A program made the translations under genes and the position numbers. The notes below the pieces were generated by a model, which was not told where the DNA came from, did not search any database, and saw only the letters and a program-made list of their open reading frames with translations. From an uncultured Bacteroides sp. (lineage in GTDB: Bacteria > Bacteroidota > Bacteroidia > Bacteroidales > Bacteroidaceae), in assembly GCA_945607605.1 (NCBI GenBank), contig CALYZE010000001.1:83968-147967 (forward strand): a DNA stretch of 64,000 bases, read 5' to 3'. Positions 8,381-16,505 of this stretch are shown here, piece by piece (position 1 is the stretch's first letter; every line of letters begins with the position of its first letter).

Positions 8381-10390
8381 TTACTTGGTTTTTCTCAATA
8401 TCATGGCAGTACGTGCCGGTATATAAAGCTTCAACCATTCTTTCTTCTCTTTTTTGTATAAAGGATCTTGGTTGGTAAAGTGTTTGATGGTATCGTCCGT
8501 CAAGCCATTGCCACCGAAAGCGGGAGTATCTGTATTCAAAATTACCTCATAACTTCCGGCAGGAGCCAAGAAGCCATAGTCCGTAAAGGATTGCTTCGGA
8601 TTGAAGTTGAATACAAATATCAAATCTTTACGCATATACGCCAACACTTGGTCGCCATCGTTGTGCCATAGCTCTTGCACCGGAGTATCTTGGAAATTCT
8701 TCACACTCTTTATCACTTCCAACATGGCAGTATCAAAATCTCCCATATAATGATAGGTCAGATTCTTATTATCTACCAAATCCCATTGACGACGGGCATA
8801 CTTGCACGACCATCCGTTACCTTCACGAGGGAAGTCAATCCATTCGGGGTGTCCAAATTCATTGCCCATGAAATTAAGATAGCCGCCATTGATGGTTGTT
8901 GCAGTGAGCAGACGTATCATCTTATGGAGAGCAATTCCACGGTTTACGGTATAATTTTCATCACCTTTCTGCATATGCCAATACATATCGGCGTCAATCA
9001 AGCGGAAAATGATGGTCTTATCACCCACCAATGCTTGGTCATGACTTTCGGCATAAGAGATGGTCTTTTCATCTTTCCGGCGATTGGTTACTTCCCAGAA
9101 CATACTGGACGGTTTCCAATCTTCATCAATCTTCTCTTTGATAGTCTTGATCCAGTAATCGGGAATATTCATTGCCATGCGGTAATCAAATCCGTATCCT
9201 CCGTCTTCATATTTGGCAGCCAGTCCCGGCATACCCGATACTTCTTCGGCCACGGTGATAGCCTTCGGATTGACTTCATGAATCAGACGATTGGCAAGGG
9301 TGAGGTAACAAATAGCATTATCATCCTGGTGCCCATTGAAATAATCGCCATAATCGCAGAAGCTTTCACCCAGTCCGTGACTGTAATACAACATAGAAGT
9401 AACGCCATCAAAACGGAAACCGTCAAAATGATATTCCTCCAGCCAATATTTGCAGTTGGACAAAAGGAAATGGAGCACTTCATTCTTGCCATAATCAAAG
9501 CAGAGCGAATCCCAAGCCGGGTGTTCACGACGTTCGCCCGAATAGAAATATTGATTAGGGTCACCGGCAAAGTTTCCTAAGCCTTCTACCTCATTTTTCA
9601 CAGCATGCGAGTGGATAATATCCATGATGACAGCTATGCCCATGCTATGAGCGGTGTCAATCAATTCTTTTAGTTCGTCGGGAGTTCCGAAACGTGAAGA
9701 AGCAGCAAAGAAGCTGGATACATGATATCCGAAGCTGCCATAATAAGGATGCTCCTGAATAGCCATAATCTGTATACAGTTGTATCCGTCTTTGGCAATG
9801 CGTGGAAGAACTATGTCCTGAAATTCTCTGTAGCTGCCTACCTTTTCTTCTTGTTGTCCCATGCCGATGTGGCATTCGTATATCAAGAGCGGATCTGTAT
9901 TAGGTTTGAAAGTCCGCTTCTTCATCTTATACGGCTTCTCCGGAGCCCAAACCTGTGCGCTGAATATTTTGGTGTGCTCATCCTGCACTACACGGGTAGC
10001 CCACGCAGGAATACGTTCACCACATCCACCTTCCCAATGCACCATTAGTTTATATAAGTCGCCGTGTTTAATGGCATCGGCGGGAAGTTTGATTTCCCAA
10101 GTACCGTTTGCCTTCTGTTTCAGGCTGTATGTCTTTTCTTCTTTCCAATCGTTGAAAGTTCCTATCAGAAAGATTTGAGTTGCATGGGGTGCCCATTCAC
10201 GAAAAACCCAGTGAGTGTCGGTGCGCTGCAAACCAAAGTACAAATATCCGGATGCAAAGTCCGATAAAGTTTGTTTTCCATGGTTGGTTAGTACAGCTTC
10301 TTTATCTACGGCATGTTCATGGCGTCCTTGGATGGCATCTGCATAGGGCTCCAGCCAAAGGTCGTTTTTAATCAAATTCAATGTTTCCAT
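8381..10390 (-). CDS. glgB: 1,4-alpha-glucan branching enzyme (GH13)
   Basis: A 669-residue glycogen branching enzyme that makes alpha-1,6 branches in glycogen. An N-terminal CBM48-like region (about 60-150, with YLYFGLQRTDTHWVFREWAPHA) precedes the GH13 barrel. The four conserved regions are visible: DIIHSH near 257, GFRFDG near 327 with the nucleophile Asp, AEEVSG near 380 with the acid/base Glu, and ESHDQA near 447. The length and the opening domains resemble eukaryote-type branching enzymes more than the longer E. coli GlgB. There is no signal peptide, so it is cytoplasmic. It is the last gene of a leftward group with DUF2461 and YhcH-family genes, 30 bp after the latter. Confidence 0.95.
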   Translation of the reverse strand: METLNLIKNDLWLEPYADAIQGRHEHAVDKEAVLTNHGKQTLSDFASGYLYFGLQRTDTHWVFREWAPHATQIFLIGTFNDWKEEKTYSLKQKANGTWEIKLPADAIKHGDLYKLMVHWEGGCGERIPAWATRVVQDEHTKIFSAQVWAPEKPYKMKKRTFKPNTDPLLIYECHIGMGQQEEKVGSYREFQDIVLPRIAKDGYNCIQIMAIQEHPYYGSFGYHVSSFFAASSRFGTPDELKELIDTAHSMGIAVIMDIIHSHAVKNEVEGLGNFAGDPNQYFYSGERREHPAWDSLCFDYGKNEVLHFLLSNCKYWLEEYHFDGFRFDGVTSMLYYSHGLGESFCDYGDYFNGHQDDNAICYLTLANRLIHEVNPKAITVAEEVSGMPGLAAKYEDGGYGFDYRMAMNIPDYWIKTIKEKIDEDWKPSSMFWEVTNRRKDEKTISYAESHDQALVGDKTIIFRLIDADMYWHMQKGDENYTVNRGIALHKMIRLLTATTINGGYLNFMGNEFGHPEWIDFPREGNGWSCKYARRQWDLVDNKNLTYHYMGDFDTAMLEVIKSVKNFQDTPVQELWHNDGDQVLAYMRKDLIFVFNFNPKQSFTDYGFLAPAGSYEVILNTDTPAFGGNGLTDDTIKHFTNQDPLYKKEKKEWLKLYIPARTAMILRKTK

Positions 10391-10420
10391 AAAGGATGAG
10401 TTTTGAGGTCTATGGTATAT

Positions 10421-10867
10421 TTATGCTTTCACTTTCACAATCACTTTCTTTACACCATCCGGAGTGATGCCGGGAGCGTGTCCGTCTTGAGGAAAGAAGA
10501 TAGCGAACATGCCGGGTTTAACTTCGAGGTAGCTCTCTGCCAGTCCTTCAAAAAAAGTAATGTCTTTTTCTGCATGGTAAGGAGCATCAGCGGGGAGACA
10601 GTCTTTTGCGGCGGTATAGCCCATTATTTCCGTACCCGACAACGGAATCTGAATATCAATAAAATCTCTATGAGTTTCGAGTTTCGCGTCTTCTTTGGCT
10701 TTGGTTTTGGTCTGAGCTACGTTTACAAATAAATCTTTTCCCTTGAGTTCGGTTTTTCCAACTTCCAAGGCATGCAGATCGTGTGATCTTAAAAAATCAA
10801 TGGCTTGCGCGAACAAGGGATTCAGCGAAGCATAATTTTCTATATTTTCAAGTTTATCTATGATCAT
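10421..10867 (-). CDS. YhcH/YjgK/YiaL family protein
   Basis: A 148-residue single-domain protein of the YhcH/YjgK/YiaL (DUF386) family, a cupin-like fold linked to sugar handling in other bacteria. Family features are the central THRDFIDIQIPLSG, with its conserved His and Asp, and the later FPQDGHAPGI, whose His and Asp may bind metal. The exact reaction is not established for most members. It lies between DUF2461 (34 bp upstream) and glgB (30 bp downstream), which suggests co-transcription. Confidence 0.9.
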   Translation of the reverse strand: MIIDKLENIENYASLNPLFAQAIDFLRSHDLHALEVGKTELKGKDLFVNVAQTKTKAKEDAKLETHRDFIDIQIPLSGTEIMGYTAAKDCLPADAPYHAEKDITFFEGLAESYLEVKPGMFAIFFPQDGHAPGITPDGVKKVIVKVKA

Positions 10868-10901
10868 GGTTCAAATGTTTTAAGTTAGTTATAATAGGTA
10901 A

Positions 10902-11567
10902 TTATTCAAAGTCGTCAATAGTATAATTTACAAAATCCGAAAAACGTTTCATCTGTTTAAAAATAGCATCCGTTTGCTCCAGAAAATCAGGTGCAAGAAA
11001 GAAGCTGTCCGGTTGGTAGTTGGCAACGGTATATTCTTTACATTGCAGATATTTCAGATAGGGGAAGTCTCTTGAAAATCCTTTGGGGGCTGTTTTCAAA
11101 AAGTTTTCGCCGATAACGGGAAAATATTGCTGGAAAGCGGGATCTTCTACAATGCCTCGAAATTCATCTATATTATCATATACAGCTTGTCGAAGTGCTT
11201 TCAATAAGGGGGAAGGAGGGCAGTAACTTCCTCCGGCAAGCAGACAGTTGCCAGGTTGCAAGTGGATGTAGTAGCCACAATGGTCAGATTTCTTTCCTTT
11301 GGCGTTGATATATCCTCCGAAGTGATTCTTGTAAGGGGTCTTATCTTCAGTAAAACGCGTATCCCTATAGATGCGATAGGTACAGTCCTTAGCCTCTATG
11401 CCACGTATGCTTTCATCAAACAGAGAAATGCGGGAAATAATGACTGTAAGTAGGTTTTCAAACTCATTACGGGCTTTTTCGTATGCGTCCCGATGACTGT
11501 TGAACCATTCACGATTATTGTTTACGGACAAGTCCTCTAAAAATTGAAAAATAACAGGGATATTCAT
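10902..11567 (-). CDS. DUF2461 family protein
   Basis: A protein of 221 residues counted from the second Met. The family pattern is recognisable: FLEDLSVNNNREWFNSHRDAYE at the start, then TYRIYRDTRFTEDKTPYKNHFGGYI and YYIHLQPGNCLLAGG. DUF2461 proteins are widespread and of unknown function. I prefer the start at 11567 to the upstream Met at 11594, because AAGGAAAG lies just ahead of it and a -7-like box (11599-11592) overlaps the upstream Met. First gene of the group with YhcH and glgB. Confidence 0.88.
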   Translation of the reverse strand: MNIPVIFQFLEDLSVNNNREWFNSHRDAYEKARNEFENLLTVIISRISLFDESIRGIEAKDCTYRIYRDTRFTEDKTPYKNHFGGYINAKGKKSDHCGYYIHLQPGNCLLAGGSYCPPSPLLKALRQAVYDNIDEFRGIVEDPAFQQYFPVIGENFLKTAPKGFSRDFPYLKYLQCKEYTVANYQPDSFFLAPDFLEQTDAIFKQMKRFSDFVNYTIDDFE

Positions 11568-11591
11568 ATCGTTTCTTTCCTTATTATGTGC

Positions 11592-11625
11592 CAAATTTAC
11601 GGATTATTTTCTAACATATAGCAAA
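11592..11625 (-). promoter_or_regulatory. Promoter of the DUF2461-YhcH-glgB group
   Basis: Read on the minus strand, TTTG (11625-11622), a 22-bp spacer and TAAATTTG (11599-11592). The spacer is slightly long. The predicted transcript start lies upstream of the ATG at 11567. Confidence 0.5.
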
Positions 11626-11632
11626 GATTGCT

Positions 11633-11664
11633 AAAAAAAAGCATCGGTTCTGGTAAACCGATGC
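11633..11664 (-). terminator. Leftward intrinsic terminator with no obvious gene upstream
   Basis: On the minus strand, a perfect 9-bp stem (GCATCGGTT pairing with AACCGATGC, a 6-nt loop between) is followed by eight T residues. It terminates leftward transcripts arriving from the region 11665-12300, where the only called gene runs the other way. It could end a small RNA or the long 3' end of the GH13 amylase transcript. Confidence 0.75.
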
Positions 11665-11838
11665 CCCTTACACATTTATCAATCAACAGACGCTTCTGTT
11701 TTGATGATGTACTTACTTGTCACAAGCGAATACGTCTCTTTTAATTAATCTTATATCTAATACTATGAAAAACACAATTATATAACAGAACCTATAGAGA
11801 TTTTGTTCGAGGATATAGGTAAACTTTCACATTTGTTA

Positions 11839-11846
11839 TATCTTTG
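11839..11846 (+). promoter_or_regulatory. -7 box of the 77-residue protein gene
   Basis: TATCTTTG matches the -7 consensus and lies 19 bp before the ATG at 11866. No good -33 box is seen at the usual distance. Confidence 0.5.
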
Positions 11847-11865
11847 CAAGAAAATAGATTAGTTT

Positions 11866-12099
11866 ATGACGACGTATACGTATGATGAAGAGAGTGTTAA
11901 AGCCTTGATTACATGGGCTAAAAGCTCTTCTTTTCCCAGTCAAGTCCAATTAAGTGTGGCAGAAAAAATTTCGGATGTAGCACGGTATGTACAAGCCAAT
12001 CTCAGTGATATCGAAGCACACTACCCGGATGAATTCTACAATCCCGCCATTACTCGATTGTATCGGTTACAAGAATATATGGCTGAAAACAAGGATTGA
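11866..12099 (+). CDS. Small conserved-type hypothetical protein
   Basis: A 77-residue acidic, mostly helical protein starting MTTYTYDEESVKALITWAKS. There is no signal peptide, membrane segment or known motif. I believe similar proteins occur in other Bacteroides as an uncharacterised family, but I cannot name the family with confidence. It has its own -7 box, a normal amino acid composition and a convincing start. It is flanked by the leftward terminator at 11633-11664 and by the tandem repeat at 12203-12286, so it may be overlapped by an antisense transcript. Confidence 0.7.
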   Translation: MTTYTYDEESVKALITWAKSSSFPSQVQLSVAEKISDVARYVQANLSDIEAHYPDEFYNPAITRLYRLQEYMAENKD

Positions 12100-12202
12100 C
12101 GATGATAGATAGCAAAGAGGAGATAAGGTGAAAGGAATCGAAGTATAGAACAAAAAGAGTTTCAGATAAGAGAGTAACCTTTTTCTCTTAAGACTTAACT
12201 CT

Positions 12203-12286
12203 GTTCCCAAGCTGGGAACGGATGTTCGCAACCTGGGAACAGATATCCGCAGGGTTGGAACAAGCATTCGCAACCTGCGAACAGAG
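12203..12286. repeat. Tandem 21-bp palindromic repeat, four units
   Basis: Four units of exactly 21 bp start at 12203, 12224, 12245 and 12266. Unit 1 contains GTTCCCA-AGC-TGGGAAC, a perfect 7-bp hairpin. Unit 4 contains TTCGCA-ACC-TGCGAA, where C-G pairs are swapped for G-C pairs and pairing is kept. Unit 2 is intermediate and unit 3 is degenerate. The array sits in a convergent intergenic space, 21 bp from the stop of the GH13 amylase. The period is 7 codons, so one frame reads as a repetitive peptide, but I do not consider it coding. Confidence 0.9.
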
Positions 12287-12307
12287 TTTTATGCATCCGG
12301 CAAGGGA

Positions 12308-14005
12308 TTATAGCTTTATCTTCAAGATTTTTCCGCTGTGTCCTCCCACCGTAACATCGGTAGCCTTATAGGGCAGCAGACTCATCTTTTCCTCTTTGCC
12401 ACTGAGCAGCTCGATGGCTTTGTATTGATCCATCTGGGGAATTTGTAAGAAGTCGAAAGCATGAGAGGGAAGATTGATGGCCAGTTCAACCGGCAGGTAA
12501 TCGAAGTTGACGACAATCAGCAATAATTCTCTTTCAAACTTGCGTAGAAAGGCATATTGTCGATGCTCATTGAATCGCCACCCCTTGGTGTTGGCGTACA
12601 TCAAATCAAAGAAAGCTCCTTGAGAAATCGCTTTTTCTTCACGGCAGAGTGTCAATATTTGTTGGTAGATGCCATGGAGATGTCTTTCGTCTTCCGTCAG
12701 CATCTTGCCGTCAAACTTTCCTCCATTACGCCAACGGCGAATGGTATCTACACTCCAATAGTCAAAGATCGTGGTCCGTCCGTCTCTACCGCTGAATCCT
12801 TCACTATCCATTCCCAGTTCGCCAAACTCCTGACCAAAGTATATCATCAACGGATTGACATTCATACAAGCCGATACAATAAGTGCCGGAATAGCCTTAA
12901 AAGGGTTGCTGGCAAAGTAATCGGAAGCAATGCGTTGCTCGTCATGATTTTCCAGAAAGTTCAGCATACGCTTTTCTATGCCTCCCAGGCTTTGCCAAGA
13001 ACGGGTGATGGCTGTGGCCGATTCATTTCCGCAGATGATATTTCTCAGGGTATCGTACAGTCCTACTTTATCATATAGATAATCAAACTTCCCACGGAAT
13101 AGATAATTGTTATATTCTTTGGGGTTATACACCTCGGCTATGAACAAGAGTGAAGGATGCTGTGCCTTGACCTGAGGAATGGCCCATTCCCAGAAATCAA
13201 CCGGAACCATCTCTGCCATGTCACAACGAAATCCATCGATATTTTTTTCTGCCCAGAAGAGGAGAATATCCAACATCTTAGTCCAGGTATCGGGAATGGG
13301 ATTGAAATGGCAAGTCCCTCCGTTTTGATAATCTACCCCATAATTTAATTTGATGGTTTCATACCAATCATTGCGATTGGGATAAGCGTCAAAACGATTG
13401 TTGCCGGTTGCCTTGGCAGGAAATTCCTTGTAAGCTTCCTCAGCATTTTCTTTCATGTCAAACTGTCCGTGCAATTCCGACTGAGGGATGTAATAGAAGT
13501 TGTTATAGGGGCTGAACGGAGTAGCCTTGTTGTCGTTTGCTCCCAACTGAGAAGTACCGTCAGGCTGAACATCCGAATGGTACTGACGAGCTACGTGGTT
13601 GGGCACAAAGTCAATAATAACCTTCAAGCCACTCCGATGCGTACGTTGTACAAGGTTTTCAAATTCCTTCATTCGTTCCGGCACATCTTTTGCCAAATCA
13701 GGATCTACATCGTAATAATCTTTGATGGCATACGGAGAACCGGCTTTTCCTTTTACAATAGCCGGATGGTCGGGTTGGATGTTGTAACGACGGTAATCGG
13801 TTTGAGTGGCATGTTCTATAATGCCTGTGTACCAAATGTGTGTGGCGCCAAGCTTCTTTATCTCGCCTAATGCCTTGGCTGTAAAGTCAGCCATTTTGCC
13901 GCATCCGTTTTGTAAGAGATCACCGTTAGGAATACAGCGGTTGTTACTATTTCCGAATAGTCGGGTAAACACTTGGTAAACAATTAGTTTATTTCTGTCA
14001 CTCAT
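12308..14005 (-). CDS. Cytoplasmic alpha-amylase family (GH13) enzyme
   Basis: A 565-residue GH13 glycosidase without a signal peptide, so it acts on intracellular alpha-glucan such as glycogen or imported maltooligosaccharide. The conserved regions are DFVPNH near 133, GFRCDMAE near 258 (nucleophile Asp), AEVYNP near 289 (acid/base Glu) and ENHDEQR near 352. The opening MSDRNKLIVYQVFTRLFG is typical of this subfamily. It starts 11 bp after a patatin-like gene and is probably co-transcribed with it. The exact specificity cannot be read from the motifs. A second GH13 enzyme, glgB, lies about 2 kb further along. Confidence 0.92.
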   Translation of the reverse strand: MSDRNKLIVYQVFTRLFGNSNNRCIPNGDLLQNGCGKMADFTAKALGEIKKLGATHIWYTGIIEHATQTDYRRYNIQPDHPAIVKGKAGSPYAIKDYYDVDPDLAKDVPERMKEFENLVQRTHRSGLKVIIDFVPNHVARQYHSDVQPDGTSQLGANDNKATPFSPYNNFYYIPQSELHGQFDMKENAEEAYKEFPAKATGNNRFDAYPNRNDWYETIKLNYGVDYQNGGTCHFNPIPDTWTKMLDILLFWAEKNIDGFRCDMAEMVPVDFWEWAIPQVKAQHPSLLFIAEVYNPKEYNNYLFRGKFDYLYDKVGLYDTLRNIICGNESATAITRSWQSLGGIEKRMLNFLENHDEQRIASDYFASNPFKAIPALIVSACMNVNPLMIYFGQEFGELGMDSEGFSGRDGRTTIFDYWSVDTIRRWRNGGKFDGKMLTEDERHLHGIYQQILTLCREEKAISQGAFFDLMYANTKGWRFNEHRQYAFLRKFERELLLIVVNFDYLPVELAINLPSHAFDFLQIPQMDQYKAIELLSGKEEKMSLLPYKATDVTVGGHSGKILKIKL

Positions 14006-14016
14006 TTCTTTTCTAT

Positions 14017-14844
14017 TTAGAGAATGGTTATTGTGTTTTCTTTCCAGATGCTGCCTTTATCTACCAACAAACGTTCCAGAATGTCATTGGCAGCATTGTA
14101 GCCTTGCATGAATATCTCCTCTGCCTTCTCCAGCTCTTTGTTACTATACCCATCCAGATTATAGGGCTCTACCAACAAGTCTGCCTTTTCACGTTCGGCA
14201 AAAGAGTTGGAGCGGAACATGAAATTGTAGGATCGCAAAGCGATGCTGACAATATTCATCTTGTATTTGGTCGCCATCAAGGGACTGACATTAACAGCTA
14301 CCACTCTTTCGCAGATGCGTCTGATGGTAGAAACGGGCAGATTCATCAGTAACCCGCCATCTACATAATGGGTTCCATCTATCTTGACAGGGGCAAACAA
14401 AACAGGCATACAGCAAGAAGCTGCCACGCGCTCAGCAATCTCTCCTTTATGGAAATGAACCAGTCGCCCGTGATCCAAATCGGTAGCGGTAATAATTAAC
14501 GGCAGGTTTAAGTCTTCCAACTTCTTAGCTTTCAGATTGCTTTTTAGGAAGTCTACAAATTCACTTAATTCAAATAATCCCACTTTGGGAATAACCATCT
14601 TGGTTAAGTCTTGAAACTTGTGTCCGGAAAAGAAATCCAGCACTCGATAGGGTTCATTCCCGTCAGCATAGAATACACCGGCTAATGCGCCAGCACTCAC
14701 ACCGGAAAGGATATTAGGCTTAATGTCGTGTTCCAATAAAGCCTGCATCACTCCTAAGTGGGCGAACCCTTTGATAAAACCACCACTTAACGCAAAGCCG
14801 ATTGGGTATTTTTTAGTAAACCAGTTGTTTGTTACTGCCTCCAT
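14017..14844 (-). CDS. Patatin-like phospholipase
   Basis: A 275-residue patatin-family lipid acyl hydrolase. The glycine-rich oxyanion loop is at GFALSGGFIKGFAHLG (16-31), the nucleophile elbow GVSAG places the catalytic Ser at residue 50, and the dyad Asp is in VDGG near 161. All catalytic elements are present. There is no signal peptide, so it resembles the cytoplasmic bacterial patatins (RssA/YlbK-like) rather than the secreted Omp85-fused ones. The GH13 amylase follows after 11 bp; a functional link between the two is not obvious. Confidence 0.92.
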   Translation of the reverse strand: MEAVTNNWFTKKYPIGFALSGGFIKGFAHLGVMQALLEHDIKPNILSGVSAGALAGVFYADGNEPYRVLDFFSGHKFQDLTKMVIPKVGLFELSEFVDFLKSNLKAKKLEDLNLPLIITATDLDHGRLVHFHKGEIAERVAASCCMPVLFAPVKIDGTHYVDGGLLMNLPVSTIRRICERVVAVNVSPLMATKYKMNIVSIALRSYNFMFRSNSFAEREKADLLVEPYNLDGYSNKELEKAEEIFMQGYNAANDILERLLVDKGSIWKENTITIL

Positions 14845-14924
14845 GTAAAATTAGAATAGATTGTTCGCCACGAATTTAGTTATTTTATTGGAGGGAGAAT
14901 GCTATTTGAAAAAAAGATTGTTGC

Positions 14925-16475
14925 TTAGAAGCCAAAATCATCTACTTCCACGCCTTCTTCTTCCTTCTCAACAAAAGGATGAGCCTCTTGCTGCACTGCA
15001 TTGCCTTCGATATATACGGCACGGAAGGGACGGGCAGGGCATACGTATTCACAACCACCGCATCCCACACAAATATCTGTGTCAACATGAGGAATGGTTA
15101 ATCCGTCTCTATAAGGCACCATCGACAAAGCTTGGGTAGGGCAGTGTTCCGAACAAGCTCCGCAACTGGTACCGTCGGTATGAACGATGCAATATCTTTT
15201 GACAAACACTACTTTCCCCATTTGTGTCAGGTGCTTTTGTTCGATTGTCAACGGTTGGATGGCACCGTTAGGACAGACATCTCCACACACCGTACAGTCA
15301 AAGTTACAGAATCCTTTCTCAAAATAAACGGTGGGCTGCATCATTCCTGCCAAGCCATATTCCATGAATGCCGGTTTCAGTACATGAGAAGGACATTTGC
15401 TCACACAGAGGTGACAGGAAGTGCAACGTGTCTGGAAATGTGTCAAGCTCACTGAGCCCGGAGGGGTAATGGGGGTCTCTTTTTCACGAAGGCCATTGCC
15501 TTGCTTATCACCATTTGCTCTCCATCTGTTGCGCATTTGTGCCATCACTCCGGAGGTAGCTGTAGCCGTCAGACCAATGGTTAGAAAACGACGTTTGGAT
15601 GCATGAGGTTCCACTTCTTCTTTGTTCTTATCTGTAAGCTTTTTCAAGGAAGCAGAAGGCAATGAATAGACCAAAGCACCGTCTTTGCAACTATCCAGAC
15701 AATTGAAACAATCGACACAACGGCTATAGTCTATCTGCTGATTTTTGCTGTCAATGCAAGAAGCTTTACAGCGAGTACCGCAAATCATGCAGTGTGTACA
15801 TTTGTTTTCATCAATACGTATCTTGAAAAGAGAAAAGCGACTCACAAACCCCAGTAAAGTACCTACCGGACACACGGTGTTACACCAAGTACGTCCATGT
15901 TTCCAGGCAAGAAAACCGATGACCAAACAAGTGACCAAACCTATTACAAAGGAAGATATACTAATCAAAGAAGCATCAACCTGATAGAACGTGTAATTAT
16001 TGAATCGGGAAAAGAGAGACTCAAGCAGGTTGTTTCCCGTCATATATACTGGCTTGAAAACATTGGTGACCATACGCCCGAAAGCACTGTACGGGTCCAG
16101 CAATCCTACGATAGCAGTGAACCCACTAACAAAAGTAATGACGGTCACTGTCAATACCGCCCATCGCAGCACGTTCTTAGCAGGAGAGAAGCGAAAGCGT
16201 TTCTTCTTTTTGCTTACTTTCTTTGAAATCCGATTGACTATATCCTGATAAATACCCATTGGGCAAATGACAGAACAATAAATACGTCCGAAGATCAAGG
16301 TCAGTACAAGTAAAGAAATCAATATCAAAAGACTGAGCGACATCAGTGCCGGCACAAATTGGAGGTGTGCCAATACATGAAATTTAGCGGGCAATACCCC
16401 TGCAAAATCCAGAAAGTAAAACGTTATCAGTCCGAAAAAAAGGACAGATAATCCAATTCTTATTTTTGTCAACAT
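14925..16475 (-). CDS. Membrane-bound polyferredoxin (NapH-like), six Fe-S motifs
   Basis: A 516-residue protein. The N-terminal half (about 1-210) has several membrane helices and Cys-containing loops (YCSVICPMGIYQD and WCNTVCPVGTLLG), as in NapH/CcoG-type proteins. After it come Cys clusters typical of 4Fe-4S centres: CTHCMICGTRC near 225, CVDCFNCLDSC near 252, CTSCHLCVSKC near 349, CTVCGDVC near 391, CGACSEHC near 435 and CVGCGGCEYVC near 467. A hydrophobic stretch near 300 with RRFLTIG may be a further membrane or export-like segment joining NapH-like and NapG/F-like halves. It probably carries electrons between membrane carriers and soluble partners. Last gene of a leftward redox cluster, 30 bp after a DUF362 gene. 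Confidence 0.88.
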   Translation of the reverse strand: MLTKIRIGLSVLFFGLITFYFLDFAGVLPAKFHVLAHLQFVPALMSLSLLILISLLVLTLIFGRIYCSVICPMGIYQDIVNRISKKVSKKKKRFRFSPAKNVLRWAVLTVTVITFVSGFTAIVGLLDPYSAFGRMVTNVFKPVYMTGNNLLESLFSRFNNYTFYQVDASLISISSFVIGLVTCLVIGFLAWKHGRTWCNTVCPVGTLLGFVSRFSLFKIRIDENKCTHCMICGTRCKASCIDSKNQQIDYSRCVDCFNCLDSCKDGALVYSLPSASLKKLTDKNKEEVEPHASKRRFLTIGLTATATSGVMAQMRNRWRANGDKQGNGLREKETPITPPGSVSLTHFQTRCTSCHLCVSKCPSHVLKPAFMEYGLAGMMQPTVYFEKGFCNFDCTVCGDVCPNGAIQPLTIEQKHLTQMGKVVFVKRYCIVHTDGTSCGACSEHCPTQALSMVPYRDGLTIPHVDTDICVGCGGCEYVCPARPFRAVYIEGNAVQQEAHPFVEKEEEGVEVDDFGF

Positions 16476-16505
16476 GAAACCTGTTTATTTTGAGTTTGTA
16501 GGGTC

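Noticed and set aside
8675-9580. A 301-codon open frame antisense to glgB
   Set aside because: It lies wholly inside the strongly conserved glgB frame, has no family motif, and its composition is that of a shadow frame.
11644-11687. Short open frame of 21 codons on the minus strand beginning near 11680
   Set aside because: It crosses the terminator hairpin and its T tract and has no ribosome binding site, so it is a chance frame.
12067-12273. A 68-codon leftward frame encoding a repetitive VP-x-LR peptide
   Set aside because: The repeat arises because the tandem DNA unit is 21 bp, a multiple of three. The frame covers intergenic sequence and overlaps the end of the 77-residue gene.
12203-12286. 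Possible CRISPR array
   Set aside because: Units are contiguous 21-bp degenerate copies without unique spacers, and no cas genes are nearby. The same applies to 58132-58254.
12557-13078. A 173-codon open frame antisense to the GH13 amylase
   Set aside because: It is a shadow of the real coding frame, with no recognisable domain and no promoter or plausible start context.
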